Positions 1 to 7,394 of a stretch of DNA of 13,194 nucleotides are shown here, piece after piece. The position numbers were made by a program, and so were the translations under genes. The notes below the pieces were generated by a model that searched no databases, was not told where the DNA came from, and saw only the letters and a list, made by a program, of their open reading frames with translations. This DNA is from Nitrospirota bacterium (GTDB lineage: Bacteria; Nitrospirota; Nitrospiria; Nitrospirales; UBA8639). Numbering within the stretch: position 1 is the first letter of the stretch; each line of letters opens with the position of its first letter. The stretch covers positions 1 through 13,194 of the forward strand of contig QIMB01000171.1 of assembly GCA_003233615.1 (NCBI GenBank). Reading direction: 5' to 3'.

Positions 1-29
1 ACGTTAAGAACCTGTACGATATTCAGTGT

Positions 30-785
30 ATGCCAATGTCCAACCGTATCCGTAAAAGCATTCTCGTATTGCTGATCATTGCCGGTCTATACGGATTGCT
101 CCAATTCACACCTTTGCTGGAGGTTTTTAACCCTGAAGCATTAACGGCCTTTCTCCAGGAATTGGGCGTTGCCGGCCCATTTGCTTTAATGGGACTCATG
201 ACGTTGGCTGTTGTCGTGAGTCCAATTCCGAGTCTTCCATTGGATTTGGCGGCTGGGGCTGTGTATGGGCCGTTTTGGGGAGCCGTCTATGTCGTAATTG
301 GGGCTGAGGTGGGAGCCATCATCAGTTTTCTCATCGGCAGGGCTCTTGGTCGAGAGGTATTGAGTCGGTGGCTGAAACGAGATATTACATTTTGTGAGCA
401 ATGCTCAGATCATCATTTACTGGGTTTAGTGATCATGGCCAGGCTGATGCCAATCTTTTCTTTTGATATCGTGAGTTATGGCACAGGGTTAACACAGATG
501 AGTCTTAAGGCGTTTGCGTTTGCAACATTCTTGGGTATGCTCCCTCCTACATTTGCGCTGACCTATCTAGGAAGTGCGGTTGTGACCGTGCAATGGACGT
601 TGGTATTTGCAGGAGTATTGTTGATTGTCATCTTTCTTGTCTTGCCGAAGTGGATCATGAATCATCGTGATTCCGTGTGGGTGCGAATGTTACAAGGGAA
701 GCCCATGGTTCCAGTCGTGGTGCTAACCAATGAAATAGTGAAAGACGATACATGTGGTTGGTGTGGAAAGCCAAGGGAAAAGTAA
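30..785 (+). CDS. TVP38/TMEM64 (DedA-like) inner membrane protein
   Basis: Predicted polytopic inner membrane protein of the TVP38/TMEM64 (VTT/DedA-like) superfamily, whose characterised members are linked to lipid scrambling or transport; its substrate here is unknown. A hydrophobic helix lies at about residues 10-27. The family core follows: SPIPSLPLDL (64-73), small-residue-rich GAVYGPFWGAVY (76-87), FLIGRALGRE (100-109) and RLMPIFSFDIVSYGTGLT (138-155). Further membrane segments lie near 160-184 and 190-206. The length of 251 aa is normal for the family. Two CxxC pairs stand out: FCEQC (C122, C125) in a loop and CGWC (C242, C245) close to the C-terminus. The ATG at 30 has no clear Shine-Dalgarno site; the ATG at 36 is an alternative, and the frame stays open to the window edge, so the start is uncertain. 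It converges with the reductase gene, with only 19 bp between stop codons. TVP38 proteins are often found next to or fused with such reductases (family knowledge). Confidence 0.88.
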   Translation: MPMSNRIRKSILVLLIIAGLYGLLQFTPLLEVFNPEALTAFLQELGVAGPFALMGLMTLAVVVSPIPSLPLDLAAGAVYGPFWGAVYVVIGAEVGAIISFLIGRALGREVLSRWLKRDITFCEQCSDHHLLGLVIMARLMPIFSFDIVSYGTGLTQMSLKAFAFATFLGMLPPTFALTYLGSAVVTVQWTLVFAGVLLIVIFLVLPKWIMNHRDSVWVRMLQGKPMVPVVVLTNEIVKDDTCGWCGKPREK

Positions 786-804
786 GGACGATAATTTACG
801 AAGT

Positions 805-2214
805 CTAGGGGAGTTGGTCAGCGAGTTCTTCTGCGGGGTAGGTGAGAATTTCTGCGAGAGTAGGATGGTAATGAGGAATGCGGACTATGTCTCGTACCGT
901 GCCATGAAAATGCATGATGGTGATGAGCTCGTGGATGAGTTCAGAGGCTTCTGGCCCTACAATATGGCCACCAAGAATTTCACCGGATTGAGGGTGGCAG
1001 AGGATTTTGACATGCCCGTGTAATTCGCCAAGGCAGAGGGATTTCCCATGGTCGTTAAATGAGTATGACGCGACAAGAAACGGAATGCTCTGAGCCTGGC
1101 ATTCTCGTTCCGATAATCCAACGCTCGCCACTTGAGGATCTGTGAATGTGACTTGGGCTTTGAGTCTGTCATTATAATGTCTGGGAGTTTGATCTTGATG
1201 CACAGCATTCCAGCCTGCGATTTCTCCTTGCTCAATGGCAATATGTACGATTTCATGCAGGCCGTTCACATCGCCTACCGCAAAGATATGTGATTGAGAG
1301 GTTTGCATGGCCTCATTGACGACAATGGCTTTTGTTGTCAATTCAACCTGAGCAGATTCTAATTGTAATCCATCGATGTTTGGGTGGCGTCCTAGGGCTT
1401 GCAGGATGGTGGTGGCTGTGACTCGTTGTGTCTGGCCGTGTTGTACGAAATGAACGGTTTTTTGACCATCAGAAGATTGACTCACATGTTCAAGAGAGGT
1501 GTTGGTATAGATCCTCATGCCTTCTTCTTGGAGCTTGGCCTCGATGGGGAGGACTAGGTCAGTGTCGACTTGTGACAGGACATGTTCACTTCGTTGAATC
1601 AAGCTAACTTTGACGCCGATCCGTGAAAAGAATTGAGCGAGCTCCAATGCAACAGCTCCACCACCCAACACAATCATGGAATCAGGAGGGGTGCGAAGTT
1701 CGAGGGCATCATCACTTGTGATATAGCCAACTTTTTCTAGCCCTGGAATTGACATGCGAGAGACCACTGATCCCGTCGCAATAATAAAGGCTTTTGCTGA
1801 AAGATAGTGAGCCCCGGCTTGTATCAATGTTGGAGAGAGAAAGTGAGCTTTTTCTTGATAGAGTGTATATCGGGGATGTTGTAATGCCTCAATTCGATAG
1901 TTGGCAAATTCCTTGATTAACCGATTTTTTCGATCAATAATGGCGCTAAGATTCGCTTGGACCTGGAAGGTGCCTAGGCCAAATTCTTGTGCTCGACGAA
2001 TGAGTGCGGCAATATCGGAAGAACGGAGCATCGTTTTGGTGGGCATGCAGCCGCGTAAGATGCAGAGACCACCTAGTGGGCCGTGGTCAATGATTCCAAC
2101 GTTGGCGCCTTCTGCTTCAGCCGTACGGGCTGCGGCATAGCCGGCTGAACCTCCCCCTATGATAAGGAGATCATGGTGGATGATGTGCGTGGGCGAGTTC
2201 GAGGATGACGTCAT
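805..2214 (-). CDS. FAD-dependent pyridine nucleotide-disulfide oxidoreductase (mercuric reductase/dihydrolipoamide dehydrogenase-like)
   Basis: Class I flavoprotein disulfide reductase, 469 aa from the chosen ATG. Numbered from that ATG: FAD-binding GGGSAG at 20-25, redox-active pair in GGLCILRGCMPTK (C51, C56), second Rossmann motif VLGGGAVALELAQ at 182-194, FAD motif AVGDVNG at about 312-318, and a C-terminal dimerisation domain ending in HPTLAE with the catalytic His450/Glu455 pair. All key residues are present. The end of the second NAD(P)-binding strand reads LIQRS with no acidic residue, which may favour NADPH (inference). There is no extra C-terminal cysteine pair and no N-terminal metal-binding domain, so true mercuric reductase activity is not supported; it could act on another disulfide or quinone-type substrate. 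A TTG start at 2262 would add 16 residues, but it would overlap the divergent lipoprotein gene and lacks a Shine-Dalgarno site, so the ATG at 2214 is preferred. Confidence 0.9.
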   Translation of the reverse strand: MTSSSNSPTHIIHHDLLIIGGGSAGYAAARTAEAEGANVGIIDHGPLGGLCILRGCMPTKTMLRSSDIAALIRRAQEFGLGTFQVQANLSAIIDRKNRLIKEFANYRIEALQHPRYTLYQEKAHFLSPTLIQAGAHYLSAKAFIIATGSVVSRMSIPGLEKVGYITSDDALELRTPPDSMIVLGGGAVALELAQFFSRIGVKVSLIQRSEHVLSQVDTDLVLPIEAKLQEEGMRIYTNTSLEHVSQSSDGQKTVHFVQHGQTQRVTATTILQALGRHPNIDGLQLESAQVELTTKAIVVNEAMQTSQSHIFAVGDVNGLHEIVHIAIEQGEIAGWNAVHQDQTPRHYNDRLKAQVTFTDPQVASVGLSERECQAQSIPFLVASYSFNDHGKSLCLGELHGHVKILCHPQSGEILGGHIVGPEASELIHELITIMHFHGTVRDIVRIPHYHPTLAEILTYPAEELADQLP

Positions 2215-2244
2215 GAGATATCCGCTTGAAATGAAGGATGGATC

Positions 2245-2682
2245 ATGAGGAAATTTCTTCAATTAGGAAAAACGCAGGGGTGGAGCATCGTGATGATGGT
2301 GGTGTGTGTTGTGGGTATACACGGGTGTTTCCCGCAAGCTGTACCGCTGGCAACGTTGCCACTGGCTCAGCCTGAGGCTGCTGCGCTGAATTTGAAAGGA
2401 ATCGATCAGTACCATGTTGGCGAATGGGAAGCAGCCCTTCAGTTATTTCAATCCTCGATACACGTGAATCCTTTGTTGGTTGAAGCTCATTTTAATGCCG
2501 CGCTTGCGCTGCATCAACTCGATCGTCATCAAGAAGCCACACGGTATTTTCAACAGGCAGGAGTGTTGGATCCCGAGAATCAGTCAATTATTGGTTCTAC
2601 CTTGTATCGCAATCATGTGGGTCTGTCGTCAACGCTTGAACGACATCTGAGTGGAGGTTATCGGTATCAAGGGGAAAAGTGA
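2245..2682 (+). CDS. Small TPR-repeat lipoprotein
   Basis: Predicted 145-aa exported lipoprotein carrying tetratricopeptide repeats, likely a periplasm-facing protein-protein interaction module; its partner is unknown. The N-terminus is basic (MRKFLQLGK), followed by a hydrophobic stretch at about 13-25 and a lipobox-like IHGC with Cys28. His at -2 is unusual, so lipidation is likely but not certain. Two TPR units follow at about 46-79 (containing GEWEAALQLFQSSIHVNP) and 80-113 (AHFNAALALHQL and HQEATRYFQQAGVLDP), then a short tail. The start is supported by AAGGA at 2234-2238, 6 nt before the ATG. The divergent reductase ATG is only 30 bp away, so at least one of the two promoters must lie inside the other gene's 5' end. 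No operon partner is visible on the plus strand. Confidence 0.82.
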   Translation: MRKFLQLGKTQGWSIVMMVVCVVGIHGCFPQAVPLATLPLAQPEAAALNLKGIDQYHVGEWEAALQLFQSSIHVNPLLVEAHFNAALALHQLDRHQEATRYFQQAGVLDPENQSIIGSTLYRNHVGLSSTLERHLSGGYRYQGEK

Positions 2683-2685
2683 AAT

Positions 2686-2730
2686 GTGAAAAGGAGGATG
2701 AACGATGAACTGAGGCTTCCTGTTTTTCAC
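2686..2730. terminator. Weak bidirectional hairpin between convergent genes
   Basis: GTGAAAA at 2686-2692 can pair with TTTTCAC at 2724-2730. An inner AGGA/TCCT pairing is possible, as is a tandem GATGAAC duplication (2697-2703 and 2704-2710) in the loop. It lies just after the TPR gene and overlaps the stop codon of the minus-strand kinase. The T-run within 2723-2727 is inside the stem, so terminator function is only a guess; it may instead be a copy of the intergenic repeat family seen elsewhere in the window. Confidence 0.3.
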
Positions 2731-4667
2731 CTCTCCTTTCTCCCTTCTTTCCCTGTGAGTTCTTCGATTTTGGCGATGAGGACTTCGACTTGAAAAGGCT
2801 TTTGGATAAAGGCGTTGATGCCGGATTGCGCAAAATGTTTCATGGCTTCTTCTTCGGGGTATCCGCTAGACATGAGAATGGGAACATCCAGATCGCTCGC
2901 TCGAATCTTCTTGGCTAATTTCCCTCCATCTAAATACGGCATTGTCAAGTCGAGGAACACGAGGGCAATGTCGCCTTGATAGTGTTCGAATATTTGCAGG
3001 CCGGATTTTCCATCTTGGGCGACCAAGGCATCAAATCCAATTTCTGTCAGAATGAGGGAGCATGCCGTTCGGATCTCTTCCTCGTCATCGACAACGAGGA
3101 TTTTAGAAGGCATGGCCTTGCCAGATGATTCCTTCGGCAACGTGAGGGACGCATACTGTGGGACGGATAATGTATGTGTGGTAGGGAACAAGAATAAAAA
3201 TTCTGTGCCATGTCCGATGCGGCTGTGCACGGCAATGGCCGCTCCATGACCACGAACAATCCCTAACAGCGCAGCTAACCCCAGACCGCGTCCAGGGAAT
3301 TTTGTGGAGAAAAATGGGTCGAAGATTTTTGGTATTAATTCCGGGTTCATGCCGTTTCCGGAATCCTGAATCTTGAATGAGACGCATGGACCCGAAGGCA
3401 GATCGCCCATGATATGGTAATGGCGAAGATCGTGCGTGGAGGTATCCATGGCACTGGCACTCATCTGAATCGTTCCCTCTTGGTCTCCAATGGCTTCCGC
3501 GGCGTTTGTGACGATGTTCATGAGCAATTGCCGGAGTTGAGACTGATCTGCTCGAATGGGCGGGAGATTGGAGGACACCGTGAATGTGAGGATAATACGT
3601 TTTGAAACGGTTGATCGGAGAAATGGCTTGATGTCGTTCAGGAATTGCTGGAGATTGATAGCCTGAAAATCTAAGCGTGTCTGACCCGCAAAGGTCAACA
3701 TTTGGTTGGCCAGTTCTCCTCCACGAAGTCCAGACTTTTCAATAATCTGTAAATGTTCGCGAGCCGGAGAGTCGGAAGAGAGTGACCGTAACGCTAATCC
3801 TGCGCGAGCGACAATGGACATCAGCAAGTTGTTAAAGTCGTGGGCGATACCTCCTGCTAACACACCCAAGCTTTCCTGCTTTTGTGCATACTGCCGCTCT
3901 GTTTCATGCCGTTGACGCTCTTCTTCTCCCTGCCGACGTTCGGTGAGGTCACGTAATGAGGCCAAATAGGCTGGCTCGTTCTCCCATTCAATCGTGACGA
4001 CTCTCATTTCCACGGGTGTGGTCTGTGTGCTTTGACATCGGATGGCAATTTCTCTCGTTTCCCCTTGAACAATGGGATAGCCAAATGATGTTCCTCGGAG
4101 TTCTGCTCCTGATTGCTGAAGGAGTTGTTCTGCGGCTAGATTGGTAAAGCAAATCAGGCCGTTGAGGTCAATCACCACTAATCCATCTTCTGACGATTGC
4201 AAGATTGTTCTGGATTGACGCTCAAGGGCTTGAATGCGATTCACACTGGAGACTTGGTTGACGGCTTGTTGAATATGCCGCCATAAGAATTCTTCGGATA
4301 AGGTGTTGTTGATGAAATAATCTTGTACCCCCAGCTTGATGGCTTGAGCGGCGATCTCTTCGTTGCCATGCCCGGTGAGAAAAATAAAAGGAGTCTCAGC
4401 TTGTGAGTGTGAATGCTTGATGTGCTCCAAGAAATCTAGCCCGGTCATATCAGGGAGTTGGTAATCTACGAGAATGCACTGAGGGGGAGTACTCCCACAC
4501 GCCTCGAGGGCTTGTGTTCCTGTCGACATTTCTTGGATGTCGAGGCGAAAAGGGGCTGCGCGCTGCATCCAACGAATATACCTGGCACGGTCACGCGGAC
4601 TGTCATTGACGATGAACAGGCGGAGGTGGCTGGGGGAAAGTTGTGCAACATCAGTTGGTATGGTCAT
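2727..4667 (-). CDS. Hybrid sensor histidine kinase, REC-PAS-HisKA-HATPase-REC
   Basis: Cytosolic 646-aa hybrid kinase with no membrane segment. Domains in order: receiver 1 (about 15-140), PAS-like sensor (about 150-245), short coiled segment rich in Glu/Arg/Gln (about 245-265), HisKA with phospho-acceptor His276 in AGGIAHDFNN, HATPase (N-box N384/N388, G1 DSGNGM 435-440, FDPFFSTK 449-456, G2 GRGLGLAALLG 459-469), and receiver 2 (about 520-640; acidic D527/D528, phospho-Asp573, Lys623 in QKPF). Receiver 1 has Asp68 and Thr98, but the conserved Lys is replaced: the site reads DYFINN, with Asn120 where DYLVKG is usual. The HDFNN box is typical of kinases that feed an attached receiver. The input signal is unknown. 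The ATG at 4667 has only a weak Shine-Dalgarno site. The last residues (GKEGRKER) are encoded by a pyrimidine-rich tract (on the plus strand) that resembles the neighbouring intergenic repeats. Confidence 0.93.
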   Translation of the reverse strand: MTIPTDVAQLSPSHLRLFIVNDSPRDRARYIRWMQRAAPFRLDIQEMSTGTQALEACGSTPPQCILVDYQLPDMTGLDFLEHIKHSHSQAETPFIFLTGHGNEEIAAQAIKLGVQDYFINNTLSEEFLWRHIQQAVNQVSSVNRIQALERQSRTILQSSEDGLVVIDLNGLICFTNLAAEQLLQQSGAELRGTSFGYPIVQGETREIAIRCQSTQTTPVEMRVVTIEWENEPAYLASLRDLTERRQGEEERQRHETERQYAQKQESLGVLAGGIAHDFNNLLMSIVARAGLALRSLSSDSPAREHLQIIEKSGLRGGELANQMLTFAGQTRLDFQAINLQQFLNDIKPFLRSTVSKRIILTFTVSSNLPPIRADQSQLRQLLMNIVTNAAEAIGDQEGTIQMSASAMDTSTHDLRHYHIMGDLPSGPCVSFKIQDSGNGMNPELIPKIFDPFFSTKFPGRGLGLAALLGIVRGHGAAIAVHSRIGHGTEFLFLFPTTHTLSVPQYASLTLPKESSGKAMPSKILVVDDEEEIRTACSLILTEIGFDALVAQDGKSGLQIFEHYQGDIALVFLDLTMPYLDGGKLAKKIRASDLDVPILMSSGYPEEEAMKHFAQSGINAFIQKPFQVEVLIAKIEELTGKEGRKER

Positions 4668-4800
4668 CTGCTATCTTGCGCCTGATCTTCAATAAGGACA
4701 ACTTCCAATGAATGGGCTAGGAGACTGTTCAAGATAAGACTGATGTACTCACAAGAAGTGTCATGTAAGGCGGGAGAAGTAAGAGAAACAGGAACGGCAA

Positions 4801-4850
4801 TTCTCTCCTTCTTGTTCTCTCTGCATTCCTCGTTTTTCACTTCTATTTTT
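4801..4850. repeat. Pyrimidine-rich intergenic repeat copy (GTTTTTCAC type)
   Basis: The stretch 4823-4840 matches 2715-2730 at 16 bases with two single-base gaps, sharing GTTTTTCAC exactly. Both are embedded in C/T-rich flanks. On the other strand it reads as a GTGAAAAAC-type purine-rich repeat. Its function is unknown. Confidence 0.45.
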
Positions 4851-5085
4851 TGACTGCTCGTAATGCGCATCAAATGATGGAACATCTGACTCAATCCAGC
4901 ACAAGCTCGTTACGATCATCACTTATCTCGGACAGGCTTCTAGACATTTGTGGTTGTGAAAGCCCTCAAAGGTTTCTTAAGTCAAAAAAACAGGAAGGGA
5001 TGAATGCAAAGTATCATACCTGTGAGGAGACACTGTTTCAATAAGAGATCTTCTTTTGAATATGACGAATTTGAAGAAATGGGAA

Positions 5086-5140
5086 GTGAGATGTGAAGCG
5101 AGGAGAGGGAAGAGGAGGGCGCAAGAGAGGAGGATGTGAA
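5086..5140. repeat. Purine-rich intergenic repeat copy (GTGARRTGTGAAG type)
   Basis: Nearly pure A/G tract starting GAAGTGAGATGTGAAGCGAG, followed by repeated GAGG/GAGAG units and another GTGAAG near its end. It resembles, on the opposite strand, the pyrimidine-rich tracts at 2731-2755, 4801-4850 and 9371-9390. It lies just downstream of the stop codon of the GGDEF/EAL gene. Confidence 0.45.
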
Positions 5141-5177
5141 GTGGGCTACAGGTTTTTCTCTTGCTACTTTTTGCTTG

Positions 5178-6857
5178 TCAGGCTTGCACCATGTGTTGGG
5201 CGCTTTCGTTGGCTGGGAGAGGAGGGGCTACCCAATAGCCTTGAATGGCATCGCAATCATGCTCTTCGAGAAAATCAACTTGTTCTTGGTTTTCCACACC
5301 TTCTGCAATGACTTGCAGGCCTAAGGCTCTACCCAGAGAAATGATGGCTTTCACGATAGCGGCATCATTGGTGTTATGGGGAAGTTCCTGTATAAGACTT
5401 ATGTCAAGTTTGATGCCATCCACAGGAAATAATTTGAGATAACGTAGTGATGCATAGCCAGCTCCGAAATCGTCAATATACAAATGAACACCCATGGCTT
5501 TGAGTTCGCGTAGCGTGTGGAGTGTTGCTTCCGTTTCATGAATCAAAAATGTTTCTGTCAACTCCAACTTGAGATTTTCTGGATCTAAATGGGTCTGTTG
5601 GAGAATATCTTGGATGAGGGTTGGTAAATTCCCTTGGTGAATCTGTCGGGCTGACAAATTGACGGCGACATGTGGGGTGGGGAATCCTTGTTTTTCCCAA
5701 TATTTTGCTTGTTTGCTTGCTGCACGTAAGACCCATTCTCCGATGGGAAGAATCATGCCGTTTTCTTCAGCTTGGGGAATGAAATTATTGGGGCCAATGA
5801 GTCCCTGATAGGGGTGATGCCAACGTAACAGTGCTTCCATTCCAATGACTTGTTTGGTGCGGAGGTCCAGTTGTGGTTGGTAATGGAGGAGGAATTCTTT
5901 TTTTGCCAAGGCTCGTTGGAGTTCGACTTCAAGCGTCGAGCCATCCAACCCCGCTGTTTTCATTCCGGCTGTATAGAACTGATAATTGTTTCCTCCTTGG
6001 GCTTTGGCGCGATACATCGCTGCATCAGCATGAGCGAGGAGATCTTGGGGGTTGGCACTGTCCCACGGATAGATTGTGACGCCAAGGCTCGCAGTTATTT
6101 GGAGTTGGTGATGTTGAACAATAATGGGTTGCGCCACAAGCTGAAGAATGCGTTCTGCTACAGCTCCAATGTCTTCGACCGAAACAATTTGTTCGAGCAA
6201 GATCGCGAACTCGTCCCCTCCTAAACGCACACCCGTGTCAATTTCTCTAATGCACTTTTTGATGCGAGCGGCAACTGTTTTGAGTAACGAATCACCGCAT
6301 TCATGGCCGAGCCTGTCGTTAATCGCCTTAAAGTGATCTAAGTCCAAAAACAAGAGCGCCATAGCCATATCGTTTCGATTGCATCGAGCCACGGCACAAT
6401 TTAAGCGTTCATAGAAGAGCCCACGGTTGGCTAAGCCTGTCAGGTGGTCGTAGTGCGCAAGCTCTGTAATGCGTTGGGTTGCACGATGGCGCTCGATGGC
6501 ATAACGAATAGCCCGGCACAAGGTTGAACTACTGGTCTGTCCTTTGATTAAATAATCTTGCGCCCCGCTTTTCACTGCCAGAATGGCCTGCTCTTCATCT
6601 TCCACCCCGCTCAGAATCAAAATAGGTGCTCCTGGACAGTACTGGATAAATTGTGGAATAGATTCAAAGCTTTGTCCTTCAGGTAAATGTAAATCCAAGA
6701 TGATAGCTTGAAAGCATCGTTGTTGGACGAGATCTAATGCGTCACTCACGGTCAGACGTTGTTCTAGTGTAAATTGATCTTGGAGGCCTTCCTTCAGCAT
6801 CGTATTAATTCTTAGAGCTTCTTTGTGATCATCTTCTACCAAAAGGAGCTTAATCAT
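5178..6857 (-). CDS. Response regulator with GGDEF and EAL domains (c-di-GMP synthesis/hydrolysis)
   Basis: Cytosolic 559-aa protein that probably makes and/or degrades cyclic di-GMP under phosphorylation control. Receiver at 1-125: acidic D9/D10, phospho-Asp55, Ser83, Lys105 in DYLIKG. GGDEF domain at about 135-297: intact GGDEF at 213-217 and an inhibitory I-site RxxD (R204, D207) five residues before it. EAL domain at about 305-550: EALLRW (E341), NLSARQ, LELTET, IDDFGAGY (D462/D463), KLDISLI (K483, D485), AEGVEN (E519) and QGY. All usual catalytic residues of both domains are present, so it may be bifunctional; the net direction cannot be read from sequence. The start is set by the Shine-Dalgarno site at 6865-6870. 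The frame runs 53 codons further upstream to 7016, but that stretch has no domain and sits in AT-rich DNA. The neighbouring hybrid kinase is a possible phosphodonor (inference). Confidence 0.95.
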   Translation of the reverse strand: MIKLLLVEDDHKEALRINTMLKEGLQDQFTLEQRLTVSDALDLVQQRCFQAIILDLHLPEGQSFESIPQFIQYCPGAPILILSGVEDEEQAILAVKSGAQDYLIKGQTSSSTLCRAIRYAIERHRATQRITELAHYDHLTGLANRGLFYERLNCAVARCNRNDMAMALLFLDLDHFKAINDRLGHECGDSLLKTVAARIKKCIREIDTGVRLGGDEFAILLEQIVSVEDIGAVAERILQLVAQPIIVQHHQLQITASLGVTIYPWDSANPQDLLAHADAAMYRAKAQGGNNYQFYTAGMKTAGLDGSTLEVELQRALAKKEFLLHYQPQLDLRTKQVIGMEALLRWHHPYQGLIGPNNFIPQAEENGMILPIGEWVLRAASKQAKYWEKQGFPTPHVAVNLSARQIHQGNLPTLIQDILQQTHLDPENLKLELTETFLIHETEATLHTLRELKAMGVHLYIDDFGAGYASLRYLKLFPVDGIKLDISLIQELPHNTNDAAIVKAIISLGRALGLQVIAEGVENQEQVDFLEEHDCDAIQGYWVAPPLPANESAQHMVQA

Positions 6858-6864
6858 CAGTAGG

Positions 6865-6870
6865 CCTTTC
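6865..6870 (-). promoter_or_regulatory. Shine-Dalgarno site fixing the start of the GGDEF/EAL gene
   Basis: GAAAGG on the minus strand, 7 nt before the ATG at 6857. It supports MIKLLLVEDD as the true N-terminus, which is also exactly where the receiver domain begins. Confidence 0.7.
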
Positions 6871-7273
6871 TTGTCTGTGCTCGTTGCTGAAGGTCTATAT
6901 GCAATATGTAGGAGATATTTCCTTCTATTTAGTCTTGTCGGTCGTTGCATAGCATTCTTGATGATTGCTGAAAATTGGGTCATCGTGAAATGATGAGAAA
7001 AAGAATGCATACACATTATGAGTTTAATGAAATTCGTGAGTTATACGTTGTTATTCATATGTACTGTAGGTTTTAATACCTAAATATAAACGTGCAGGTA
7101 ATTTTTTTGAGAATAACCCCATTTACCTTTACTTTTCATTGTGATATTTCGTAAAGTATCTTCAAATCATGCCTTTTCAGGATTCTTTATATTTTCTTAA
7201 ACTCTAGCTTTCATTTCTAGGTTCGCTTCCGATGCGAATTTAGTGTTTTTGCGAGATGTTGAGGCTTGTATTT

Positions 7274-7304
7274 TGATCCCCGTTTCCTGAATGATTGGGG
7301 ATCA
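7274..7304. other. 8-bp perfect hairpin upstream of rpoD
   Basis: TGATCCCC (7274-7281) and GGGGATCA (7297-7304) are perfect inverted repeats around a 15-nt spacer. The following plus-strand sequence is only moderately T-rich (ATTGTTGTTT), so it could be a weak terminator, an operator or a leader structure if transcription starts upstream. Confidence 0.45.
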
Positions 7305-7348
7305 TTGTTGTTTGGCAGGGCGAGTGCTTGAAAAGAATTTGATGTGTA

Positions 7349-7394
7349 CGAATACGTAGTGTCAATTGAATGCGCATGAGGTTCTCGAATACGT
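7349..7394 (+). repeat. 9-bp direct repeat CGAATACGT, two copies
   Basis: CGAATACGT occurs at 7349-7357 and again at 7386-7394, 37 bp apart start to start. The second copy abuts the candidate extended -10 element of rpoD. The position would suit a regulator binding site, but no regulator is known. Confidence 0.4.

Larger units (their letters stand above)
4668..5177. other. Gene-poor gap of 510 bp between two minus-strand signalling genes
   Basis: No convincing gene was found. It holds a GTTTTTCAC-containing pyrimidine tract (4801-4850), a short imperfect hairpin (AGAGAA at 4782-4787 with TTCTCT at 4801-4806), a weak hairpin at 4958-4976 and a purine-rich repeat (5086-5140). A minus-strand open frame from 4894 (TTG) to 4664 overlaps the kinase ATG by 4 nt (ATGA), but it runs through the repeat-like tract and has no recognisable domain. 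The kinase promoter should lie here, but no confident -35/-10 pair was found. Confidence 0.6.

Noticed and set aside
754..1023. 89-codon plus-strand open frame after the TVP38 gene
   Set aside because: Overlaps the end of the TVP38 gene in another frame and is antisense to the conserved C-terminal domain of the reductase.
805..2214. Calling the flavoprotein a true mercuric reductase (merA)
   Set aside because: It lacks the C-terminal vicinal cysteines and N-terminal metal-binding domain, and no other mer genes are present.
2215..2262. TTG-initiated 16-residue extension of the reductase
   Set aside because: No Shine-Dalgarno site, and it would overlap the divergent lipoprotein start; the ATG at 2214 fits the family N-terminus better.
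5850..6224. 124-codon plus-strand open frame
   Set aside because: Entirely antisense to conserved EAL/GGDEF coding sequence; no protein family recognised.
6858..7016. 53-residue N-terminal extension of the GGDEF/EAL protein
   Set aside because: It precedes the natural receiver start, is encoded by AT-rich DNA and lacks a ribosome site, whereas the ATG at 6857 has GAAAGG 7 nt upstream.
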